Of a stretch of DNA of 64,000 nt, positions 45,101 to 57,300 are shown piece after piece (position 1 is the first letter of the stretch; each line of letters opens with the position of its first letter). Below the pieces are notes generated by a model, which worked only from the letters and a program-made list of their open reading frames with translations, had not been told where the DNA came from and did no database searches. The translations under genes and the position numbers were made by a program. The stretch comes from Thamnaconus septentrionalis. Its lineage: Eukaryota; Chordata; Actinopteri; Tetraodontiformes; Monacanthidae. Where the stretch lies: NCBI GenBank assembly GCA_009823395.1, contig CM020510.1, positions 14,202,273 to 14,266,272 on the forward strand, given 5' to 3'.

Positions 45101-48100
45101 CAGATCATCTGATGAGCTGCAAGCATTATCGCCAGAGATTCCCTCCGATGCCGGGCGTTGCGGGTAAAGCCGCACGCCGACTCCTCCCCGCTGGGTTGCA
45201 TTCTTCATCTCGAGGACACCAGCCTGCTTCATTTCTACCAACACTCATTCCGCCGTCTTTGGTTTTACGTGTCAAAATCGAGGGTGGCGCGGAAGGTGAC
45301 ATGTGTCAACTGCTCTTTTGATACGAGGTTTTTGGTGGGGGCTTTTTGTTTCAGTGTAAACACACAACAAATGCACAATGAGACAAAGAGAGTCTGAAAA
45401 GTTTTAAAGACGCGCCGCTTTGAACGGCCAACTTCACAAATGCGCAGTCACAAATGAAGTCTTTTAAGGCGCTGCAAAACCTGACATCATACCCTCTTGT
45501 GAAACTTTTCTCGACATGAAACGGCGCCGAGCACAAACAACTCGGGGAGCAAGCCTGTGCCTTAACGCGATATTTGCTCCCCCCCGTCCTCCCCCTCCTC
45601 CCAAAAACAGATTCGGTCTTTGAACCGAAAGCTTCGCTTGGCAATAACAGAAGATGGGAAACACAGGGAAGAAAAGGCAGCTGCAGAGATCCAAGCCTGC
45701 TGGGAGAGTTATGCATCTACAAGGTAATTCAAACCGCACAACAGGCTTCAAGAAAATTATGACGTTAAAGGAGGAAAAAGAAAGTTGCAGCCTGTATAAA
45801 CGAGTCTCGTAGGAGTCTTAGCCCTTCAAATCTGTTTGTACCTTTAAGTCAATAAAAAACTACAGCATTAAAATAAAACACGGAGACCAGATCATCTAAA
45901 ACTGTTGTTTGGAAGTCCTGAAGAAACAGAACTATTTAACTTAACATCCATATCCATACACAATGACAGAAATTCTAACAATAAAAGTCTGTTTTAATCC
46001 ACTGTTAGATCAATCCCTAATCGCTGATTACTGATTGATCTCTCATTTCTAGTCCAATCTAGGCTCCAATTTAGCAAAAGATTTGAAAACACCACCTGAA
46101 CAAAACCATTGATCCCTTAAAAACTGTTTCTGTTGCCATTATAAGCTATTTGTGTTTATTTGCTTGGTGCCTGGTGGTTTGTGCCATCTTTGCCGTTTCA
46201 ACCAGTGGATGCTGTATCATCAGACGCCTAAAACAATGACAACCCCCCCCCCAAGTTGGTTGAACAAAGGGCAAAAAAACTACTGAATATCTTGTAAAGT
46301 GCGGGGGAAATTTTCAGTTGCAAACTGCTGACAAACAAAAGAGATTTCCAAACTTCAGCCCTTCAGCGTGTGTTTCAGGGAAGGATCAAGAGAGGGAGAG
46401 GCAGAGAGGGTGTGTGTGTGTGTGTGTGTGTGTAGGGGTGCTGACGTTGAAAATATTCTGATTGGGCCTTAAAATCAGGATGGTGTGTGAGGCTGTTACT
46501 ACGAGCAAGTTAAAAAGAAAAGTGCACAGCTGACGCTGCAACGGCCGCGCCTGTTTACACACTTATGACGAATGACTGCGAAATGAACCTGCATTCTTCT
46601 TCACTGGGGCGGGGGAGGGGCGGGCGGGCGGTGGGGGCGCTATACCCCTGCTTTTATGCTGATTACGGCAGCGCGGAGCAATCCGCCGCAAGACGGCTTA
46701 CCGTTGCCCTTGTGACAGGGTATTTAGAAGAGTGGTGAACTGCAAGAAAGCTCAATTACATCCGCCCAGCATGTATTGCATAAATCATGGTAAATCCCCT
46801 TTCAGAGCTGTCTTTTGGAAATTAGTGGAACGTTTCCGCTGGAAAAAAAAAAGGGAAGAAGAAAAAGCGCGGTGATGGCAGGAAGGCGGGCGCGCACGCT
46901 CCTGCGGAGAAGAGGCCCCCAACTTTGAGGCGCGGAAGTGCCGGTTTCATGTGTTCAAGACTTTCATTTGTCTCCTTCAATGAATGAGGGCAAAAAAGAT
47001 AGAAGGAGGAAGCCACAGTTAAGGAAAGCTTGAAAACAGCGGGTGTAAATTTCCATGGCTGAATCAATTGCGGAGTTGTCATGGCTAAAGGGCTCTGAGT
47101 GCCATATCTCCAAAACAGCTATTGATAAAAACGATCCATTCTTTAAGGATAGTTTGTTGTATTGAAATGTCACACTCTGGCATATCCAAATGTCAGCTCC
47201 CAAGGTTGCCTCGCCGCAGCCTTAACGCCGCTTTTGAAATAAAAGCGATTAAAAAAAAGAAAAGAAAGAGGGAGGTGTCGGTTTGGGAGGGGGTTAATAT
47301 TCAGATTCCTCCCCCCTGTCTCTCCAGTTATTTTTTTCTTTTTGTGAAAGCCGAATCAAAATGGAAAAAGGCGCGCGGGCTGGCGGGCGGGCGAGGTGCC
47401 CAAAGGTCGCCCAGCCGCCAAACTCCGCAAATGAACTAAACTTTCTTTTGTTCGATACGCGAAGGAAAGGCTGTCTTTGAGGAAAAATACGTAGTTATTG
47501 ATCTTTTCTCCGCCTCGTAATAGCTAAATGTGACTGGCATTTGTAGGGGAGATGTAAAGGGCATTATAATATGATGGATGGGCCGGAGGAGATACGGCTG
47601 CAGATGCTGATAAGATAGCGGCGGAGCGAGGGCGCGGGTCCGCCGCTTTTTGCTCGCATCAAACGCGCGACTGGGAAGGACTATGACAGGAATCTGTGAC
47701 GGGCCGCCGCTGCCTGTCGTCCACGTCGCCTATCAGCGACACTATCTGATTAAAACTGGCAACGCAAGCTCTCTCCCGGCCCCTCGGTACATGCCCTTGC
47801 CCTTTCTCCTCGCGATCACCTGATCGCACGTGCATGCAGGCCCTCACACACATGCGCAGGGACACACGCACCACACATCCTCTCTCTCTCTCGCACACAC
47901 ACAGACACACACACACACACACACACAGTCGAGAAGGACAGTAGTTGAGGGGGGAGATACTTTACCTTGCGTGTTGACTGAGTTGGTGGTGGGTGTAGGG
48001 CTAGTAGTGGGAGCATCTAGATGAAAAGAGTCAAAAAAAAAATACAGGACAGGTGTGAGAAACAAAAGAGGAATAATCCAAGGGAAAATAAGGTCAAAGG

Positions 48101-51100
48101 TCATTGAGAATGCGAAAGCTATGAGAGTCACAGCGTGCACGTGAGCGTGTCGCAGTGGGTTCCTTGTAAGGGTGCAGATGGGAGAAGGGCAGTGCTTTGA
48201 CTTCTTATACAAATCTAAGAAGATCCCACTGTTAGCTACCGACGTCTTTTTTTCGTGTTAGCTAAAGCTTTCCGATGAAATGATGCTCTTCGTTGAGCGT
48301 ATGAACCTTTCTAAAAACCTGAAGATGCGGCAGAGTGAAAACGCGCACGTTTTGGGGATCACTGGAAGGTGTCGTGTGACATTTCGGAGCTCACTGTTTA
48401 TCACATCAGCCAAAATAATGCGTACACAGGAAAGGGAAAACTAGCACGAATATTTAATTTGTATAAGTACTTCTACACATATAAATACCTCCTCCGAAGT
48501 CTGATCAAGTTACGACAGCACTGTGTACTGTTGTACAATGTTTTCCCAACAGATGTCATTACCCTCATGAATGTAGCATCACCAAGTGTTGAGCTTTAAC
48601 GTTACCCAAGCAGTAGTTTGCCGTACACATAATGTCTGGAAGCCAACGGCCACCGCTTCTTGTAATTGTAGAGGCTTGAGTTAACTTGCATTAATCTCAA
48701 GATGTCTGAATAAATTTGGTACTGAAAAATGTATGCACGGTTTTTTCTTTTTCTGATGTGTTTTTTCATTATTTTGGCTGACTCTGTATACAAATTGTTT
48801 TGAAAGTTAAAGACAACAATGCAGCATTTCGACCCTGACCAGGCAATGAAGAGATAAACAGTCATCTTGCAATACCTGCTCATTAGCGCTAAGTAGCTGC
48901 TTATTTAGCGGCTAACTCCCAAGCTAGACACTTGTGTTAAACAGCTGAGCCAAGAGATGAGGAACAGGTCAGATAACAGTCGTTATTCCGAAGCTGGTGA
49001 TTCCTGGGTGTCGCTGCAAACGATTTCCATCGTTCCATCCAGTCGTTGGTTACGAATTTCTAACTAGACGAGACAGCAAATCAACAACACCGTCAACAGT
49101 TAGAGCCCATTCCTAATTGTCTTCGGCTGCAGGCGAAGCCACGGCCGGGTTGCCAGGTTATCACTGAACTAGTCAACCATCCTCCAGAGACCAGCAACCT
49201 CATCCACGGGGAACCAGGAGAACCAGCAGAGAGGCAGCAGAGGCTACTGGCTACCGCACCAAATACACACCTGCGTGCGTGTACTGCAGCTATTATTATC
49301 ACCACCACGCACACGCAACGGAAACCACTCCAATACCAATATTTCTCTTTGTGTAGAGTTGCATGACGTGGGGGTGGGGGTATTGTATTTCTCTCTCTTT
49401 TTTCTTCCCCCCGTTACATTTTCTAATTTACTGTGAATAATAATGTCTGGTTGTCACAGGGCCAAATTGCAATTTCCCACAGTCTCTGACAATAATTAAG
49501 TCAAACTGCAAATTAAACCACACTGGTGGTCTTCCGCTGCAGCGCGGCGCCGCGCATAGCTGGCGTCCTCCGCCCAGCGCCGGCTCTGATTAGGCCTGTC
49601 ACCAACCTGCCAACGCACACACACACACACACACACACACTTAGAACACACAGCAACGCAGCGCAAAGACAAAACGGAGGGCAGCTCAGGTACGCTGCGG
49701 CACTAAGGAGGGCTGGAAACATCCTCATCAGGGGAATATATGCCTGGCGATGGTGCCGGGGGAAGATAGCGTGACCCCTCGCTGTGGTGGAGTCGCAGCA
49801 GGGGAAATTGACTGGCTGTCTCCATGCCTTTACTGTCTGCACTCCATCAAAAGGCAGCAGTGGGGGACCGCACACTCCCAAACTAATGATAAAACATCAA
49901 GGACAGCATAATGTTGCCGCCGGGGATGGAGAGTACAGCAGAGGCGGTGCTGATGGTGGGAGAGGGTATCAGGGTATCTGGGAAAGATTCTCTCCTGAAA
50001 GTATTGCAACCGTGTGCGTGTGTGTGTGTGTGTGTATGTATTGGGGTGGGGGGTTGGGCTAGATTTCTCTCTCCCTGTGACCAAAGGCAGTCTGATAGCT
50101 GAAATGTCAGTGTCTGGAAGAGGGAAATTGGCCATTCAGGGGAAGAGGGTCCTCACAAAAGCTCGGATAGCATGTGGCACATATAATATCCCGGCGAACA
50201 AGAATTCTCCATGAGCAATTTCCAGGCCTGGATGACTCTGGGCTAAACATTATGAGGGCAGAAATATGAGTGCCGCCGCGAGAGGCCATATTTTTTTTTC
50301 AGGGGGCATTTGTGTCGGTGAGGAATTCCGTGTGAGACAATTTTAAGCACAAAGTGAAACAATGTGGGAGAAATTGTTTATCTATGCCTGCTTAAACCTG
50401 TCTGCAAACATAACAGCGAGCGAATAGATTTGGCTTGTTGTTTTTCCCGCTTCATTCCTTTCTTCTCTCATGCTTACAAAGACACCCGTTGCACGGTGCT
50501 CAGGTGTTCGGCTCGCTGCGTTTTGCAATGTGTCTTCTACCAATGAAATGCATCTTTTGCTCATCATGGATTGGAATGAGGCCTTTGCTGAGACACACTG
50601 ACTGAAATCTGCCCTGGATGATGTCACAAAGGTGACGATCACAATCCCGTGTTAGTGACCGCACCCCTTGTCACCTTGTTACGGTCTCCATGCAAGTGGA
50701 AGCAGGATGTGGAGGTTTAGCATGTCGCTCAAACAGGAGGCTGCAAACATACAGCTAAATATGCCTTTTTCTGTGGATGTTTCATTTTTTTTTTTTTTAG
50801 CATTCCAGGCTTCTTAGGTGGAGCACTGAATACAGACTAAATGCAAAGGATACCAAAAATGTGCACAATACGGCACCTATAAGGGCTCATTTTACATTAA
50901 AAATGTATGAGACGATTACCTGCAGTGCTGCACATCTCCTACCTACAAACCTGATAGCAAAACCGCGGCGGAGGCAGCACGGGCGCCGGGTAAATCACGC
51001 CCGCCTCTGTCGTGTCCAAACCACCACCTGCGAATCTTGACTCGTCCACCGCAGATTTATCGGTCAAAAAGCCAAGCGCGGCCTAAACGGCGGCGGCGGC

Positions 51101-51743
51101 GGCGGCGGGAGGGCAGCGAGGGGGTCGCTGCGCCGCCTGCGGGCGCCGTGCGTGAGTTATAGCGCCGCCGCTGCCTCAGAGAGGCCTCGCGCACTCCCAG
51201 ACCACGTACACCGGGGGGCACAATTCACACCCTGCTGCAGACACACGCGGCCGTGAAGAACAGCGTGACAAGACTCCTTTTTCCCGGGGCCCCCCCTTAC
51301 AATACCCGGCCCACAATAGGATTTCTATTTGACATGGATTTACATCGGCCTCACACCTGTCGGGGCCTGTCACACTCTGAAAGGTCATTAGTCTTTTTGA
51401 AATAGGAGGAGCCAGGAGGACTGGCACCACCGAGGAGGAGGAGAGGTGGGGGAGCAGCAGGAACTGCAGAAGCAGCAGCAGCAGGAGAAGCAGCAGCAGC
51501 AGCAGCAGCAGAAGGGCAGAAGGAAGTGGAGGGAAAATGTAGCTTGGCTCCATTAGCGATGCCCATAAGCAAATATTTATCAGCAACAGAACTCATTAGA
51601 GCGCAGCCATTTGTTGTATGAAGCCGGCTAAACAAGAGGCTTTAACTGACGCGATAACAAAACAATTGCGGGGGTGGGGGGGGTGGTGGAAATGCCAGAA
51701 ACTGAGGAGGAGAAATCTGTCATTTTATACATATATATATATA

Positions 51744-51780
<37 letters not shown>

Positions 51781-54286
51781 GTATGCATCATACTCCATTA
51801 TAACCAGCTTCATGAAATAATGACTGCTTGAATGCTCTGCGATCATTATGAGTGCATGAAAATCAGTCAAGATGTGCTTAACAAGTCTGGGAACATTTTA
51901 GTGTTTAATGAAAACAATTTCCAATCTCTAATTAAAAGTGATGGAGTGTGCAGAGTTGTGTGTGAACACACTGAAAGTAGGCAGTTTCAAAGAGCCTGAA
52001 ATATGAATCATGATGTTCACTGTTTTATGGTCTAGCACACACAACTAATCACAAAAGTGTGATTATAATAAAAAGTTTTGTTTTAGAAATGTTTAGTTTT
52101 TTTTTAGCGATTGTAAAGCATCCAACCTCTGCATTCATACTCTAAGATCACAATTAATGAGTTATTGAAGGCAACAATCGTCAAAGCCATCCCATATGTT
52201 CCATATTCAGCAGATCCTGACAGATGTTTGTGTAAAGAGTAGTAGTAAAGATCTTAGAGCATTCCAGGAGATTATTTGTTGACGCCGGTTATAATGAAGT
52301 TCAATGCAGGAAGGAGTCAGTGACCCCAAACTTTTGACCAGGGTGTATATACAGTATTGGATGGATAGTTGGATGGATGTATATATAATTATTGCCTGAT
52401 TCAACTCTGGAAGCCAATACAACAACAATTCATTGGCCAAATGTTGCTGTGTGTCATTTGGATAAAGGCAGTAAAAGGAAGTCGCAGAAGCTCTGGGCGC
52501 GCACTGGGGGCACACGTTGCTCGACACTTTAGCTTCGAGTGGAGGACAGTGGTCAAAAAAAAGACACGCAAGGACATGCTAGGGCTAATGCATGTTGCAC
52601 AAAAAAAAGTCCAATTAAGCAACTGTGGCAGCGATGATTAGTTTGGTACAACAAACTCTCACAGATTCTGTCTGGCATTTATTTCTTCGGAAAGGAGGAA
52701 GAGGGGGTTGGGGTGCTGCAGACACAATTATACAAGGTTACACAAGGTTATTATCGCTGCTGTGTCATTATAGACGACTGACGACTTGATTGAATTTTTA
52801 TAAAGTACGTGGAGGGGGAGCCGCTAATTGAAAAACGCCACGAGCTTGAACGCCGACGGAAAGCAGCGTCTGGTTTGTTTTTTTCCAGCGGAGGCCTCGC
52901 CGAGGTGCAGCGCCACGCCGCCGTAACGCACACACACAGGCAACAGATCCGAGGTCTTCTAACCTTCGACAAAACACGTTTCATTTCCCCCCGTCGCACT
53001 TCAGAGAGTGCGGCGGGACTTTTCCGTTTTTTTTCTCAGTAAACTTTTCGCAACAATTAGGGAGGCGGGCGGCGAAGGCTCGGCTAAGTCTGCGTGGCGA
53101 GCCGCAGCTATTTGCCAGCATATGCTGTCCTTTTTGTCTCAGAGTGATCATTATGGGCCCATTGGGAACAAGCAGATGTCATCATCCGCCTGGCAGAGCA
53201 CAATGATGAATAACCATGGGTGCGACGGAGTTACGAGAGTCACAGGCGCCCCGTGTCACCGTGACAAAGTCACACAAGGAGACGGAGGTGCCGCTGACCA
53301 AACGTTACGTCAGGCAGGAGGCAGTTTTCTCTATATGAAGCGTGCGGCGGAAAAAAGTTTATATTCGACTCTCGGCAGGCGGGGAAAACAGAAATAGCGT
53401 CTGATGTTTCTCAGCGGCTGAGAGGATCAGTCAAGTCATGCTGTGATTCCGTTCGGAAAAAAATACAAAAAAACGTCAAAATAAAAATACAAAAAACACA
53501 AAACATTTCCGTCAACCAGAGCATGAAAGATTTCAGCTTGTTTTATGTTGCTGGTGTAGAATTCCAGTCAGAAAAGACTAAAACAAAGAGTTGGACTCCG
53601 GTTTTTAATGACGTTGCCAGATATTGTGGCTTCCCTACCCGGGACCTCGCTGCGACCCCTCCATTAACATCCTTTTCAATGACTGCCAGAACAAACAAAC
53701 AAACAAAAATAAATAAATAGCAAAACAGAGCTGATGTTAAAGCCATTAGAAATGCGTTTTCCCATTCCCCTCGTAAAAAAAGCTGCATTTCCAGCAACTT
53801 CCATTAACACTTTTGCCGGCCAGCGCAGAGAGAGAGAGAGAGAGAGAGAGAAAAATAGAGAATAAAATAAATACACGTTACATCACCGATTCGACACACA
53901 AAAGTTCACGACCATCAAAACCAAACAACAACAGCAGCATTTTTGAAAGCGGCGCTGAGCTCTTGTATGAAAAGCACGAGGAGGTAATGCTGGGCAGCGG
54001 CGCTCCCCCTCTCTTCACGGTTCCTGTCCGGCCACGTTTCATGCTTCCGGTTTCAGCGGCCACAACGGGGGACAGACAACAGCTTGCTGCATTTTGCCAA
54101 AGGGCAATTAATAATGCGCTGTTACATCTCGGCGAGCACAAGGTTTTTGTTGTGAGATGACAAGACTTTCTTTTTTTTTTTTTTAATAAGGTGCTCTGAA
54201 TTTCTCTCCAAACGGCGCAACTTTTACAAAATACATTTTAAAACTCCAAAACCAGCTGTATATAACCCAGCTCAAGTCACATAGGT

Positions 54287-54319
<33 letters not shown>

Positions 54320-57300
54320 GTGTACGCTTGGGAGGGAAATTGAAACGCATCCAGCAGCAAAATGAAAACAAAGTGACACAACAGCTAACGCTATCAGAAC
54401 GCCAGAGCAGAGCAAGTAGGGGTAATGCAACGACTCCTGAGTGAGTCGTGATTCCTCGTCTCCAGTGACCAGTGCGATGATTTGCTCACCAAGAAGAAAA
54501 GATGAGATGACATGACATCATTGAGCACCTGCTACTCTAACCACATTTGTTAAGAAACAAAAAATATAATAAAGAACAACTACAACTCTGGTTTCTCCTC
54601 CTTTCCTTCCTCATTCCTGTACGGATTTCTAGGTCTGTTTGACCGACTCAGTGACTCGAAAACCAGGTGCCCTTTGGTGAGTCACCCATATAAAATCGAA
54701 TCAGTATAAAAATAATTTCCCATGACTCGCACACAGAGGCGAGGGAGCGTAATGGCAGATTTCTTGAAGTTTACACTTATTACATCCTGTCTGCTGGTGT
54801 CACTAACTGGCTGCTAATTGTCAGAATAAAGTTCAAGCCGGATATTGATATCAAATTTATCCAAACAAACACCCACTCCGTGAAAATACTTCCCCACCAG
54901 GACTATGAATGGGGTCGATTCTGAAGGCTGCACATTGTACAGCGTGAAGGCTCCAGCTTCTCCTGAGTGGCTCTTAAGCTACGAGCAGGAAAAACAGGCT
55001 TCGAGTTGGGACGCCAGTCGAAACTGAGGTGAGCACGGACAAACTTTTTCCTCTTCGGCAGATCAATAAAGGCAGCCTTGTGTGTCAAACTCTGACCATA
55101 CATCATTCAGCTGAGAGAAGGCCAAACATCTGAGCAAGCAAACAATAAGCAAACATATTTTGGTGTGGAGCATGTGGGATGTTGGGAGCCTCGACTAACG
55201 CAGCTGGCAGTGACGTGATTAAAACATAAACAAACTCCTTGGTTTTGATTCCCGCCCTTTAAAATATGCTATATATTTATCAATCTTTGTACTTTTGTTC
55301 TCATCTTTACTTTAAACTAGCAGAAATACCACAACCATCCCCATTTCTAATAGTACTGCTGCTACTATTACTGCTGTTACTAATACTACTAGAGAACATT
55401 GTTGCTAATACCACTATTATTAATACTACAGCTATTACTCCTCTTCTGCCTAATACTACTTCTTCCTCAACCTCTGACCATGACTACCTCTACTGCTAAT
55501 GTGACTACTACTAATACTGCTGCCACCACTACTACTATTAGTACTACTGTAACCACTACCGCCACTATTACTAGTACTGCCAACAGTACTGTTACTAATA
55601 CTGCCACCTACTAGTGCTCTTTTGTTTTTCCACCTGCCATTGCTAGTACCACTACTTCCCTTGTTGCTAATGTTAATATTTATATTAATATTTTTATTAA
55701 TACTAATACAAATACTCGTACTGCTCTGCTGCTGCTTCTGCTGCTACTACGACCACGACAGCCGCTACTCCTACTGCTGCTAACAGTAATACTAATACTA
55801 ACAATGTTGCTGCTGCTACTACTCCTACTATCACGACTACTCCTTACTAATATTAATACTGCTATGACTACCACCACAAATATAAAGCAAACAGACTATT
55901 TTTACCCCCGGCATCAAGTGCATTCTTGGGGGCATTTAATGTTCTTGGCCAGGGGGCTGGAAAAAAGGAAGATTTTGAAGGAAAATCTCTTGTTTGAAGA
56001 GCAGCCAGCAACAATGGCTGCCCCTCTCCCCTCCAGACGCTAACAAGAAGGAATAAAGGTCTGAGCAGAGTGTACTCGACCAGCGTGGCGTTAACATGCT
56101 CTCAGAATGATAAAGTCTGTCTCCTTTTTCAGAACTTCAAACGGCGCCCCCCTGCTGTTCTCTCTCCCAGATTAAAGTGCAAGGATGACCGGTGTGCGCG
56201 CGGCAGAAAGCGTCTCTCTGCGTTGGGCGTGTGGCTGAAGCCACCTCGGCATGCGCCTGCTAATTGTGCGGCGGCAGTGGCGGCAGGGACGGCACAATTT
56301 AAGGGGGCTGGAGTTCAAGGCAGGTTGCTTCCTATGGGGGAAGGACACGAGCCGCCCGCCGCATTTAAAGTCAGGTCCTGGGAGAGACGATCCCTCCGTT
56401 GCCCTTTACTGGTTGGCTGCAGAGCACTTTGACATTCCATCCACTCAGATGAAAGTCAATCAAACACAAAGGCCATCTTCATTGTAGAAATGTGAGGTTG
56501 ATTTTCTGCTGCAGCACCTCATTGTGAAGGCCAATACTGGAGCAGTGAATGACCTAATGATGGGCAGATTTTTTTTTTAAACATTTATTTATTTATTTAC
56601 TTCAAATACATTGTCTAATGTCCCTGTTGCCATCTTGTTCAGGACTACTTATACTCTTGTGTCGTGTTTTAAATGGGCCACTACAGTCAATGATTTATTC
56701 AGACCTGATTAATAAATATTGCATCAGTTTTGGATAAATATGGACCTTATTAGCTCAGTTACTATAAATAAGCTTCAGACCGGAGTTGGGGAACACAAAG
56801 CGGGGATGGGTTGGGAATTGTTCACAGCTGATTATGTTTGTATCCCCCAGTGATTTACAGAGCTTTGGAGACGTTGGCAGGGAGATTTGTCACTGTTGCA
56901 CAAAGCCAGGCTAGTCGTTTACGCTAAGTCAAAAATCGGCAGCAGACATTATGGAGTGATATAAATCTTTCTACCCTCCGAAATGACAGACTTTCACACT
57001 AAAAAAAAAAAAAACGCTTTCCTGTATTGGCTGTAAAATCATCATGATGACATTCCCCAAAGTCACCCGGTGCAAAGTTTGTGAGCAGAGGATTTACAGA
57101 TGGCAACAAGAAATCAGCGAGCGCAGTCCGCTTTGGTTTTGGTTTTTGACAAACTGAGTTTTTAGCGTTTGGAAAGTATGTTTTTTCCTGTCCTTCTCAA
57201 ATGTCAGCAGTTGAGCTTTTATGAAAAATTCAAGAGGGATTTTACATGTTTAGTAAAGTGCGTCTTCATGCGTGAAGGAGTTATGTTAAGCGTTGCGTGA

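Larger units (their letters stand above)
39427..47965 (-). other. cadm1 8.5-kb intron between transmembrane and stalk exons
   Basis: No additional phase 1-1 Thr-rich stalk exon is visible. It contains CpG-rich blocks (39740-40150), C/G-run and G-rich tracts (40790-41095, 46600-46635), TG microsatellites (46409-46432) and a (CA)n array at 47897-47927, just 38 bases from the stalk exon. Other parts are unremarkable. Confidence 0.5.

Noticed and set aside
48369..48599. Short frame near the cadm1 stalk exon considered as an extra exon
   Set aside because: Wrong strand for cadm1 and not Thr/Pro rich.
55399..55614. Thr-rich + strand frame of 71 codons
   Set aside because: It comes from a degenerate triplet array and lies on the strand opposite cadm1, so it is not a stalk exon.
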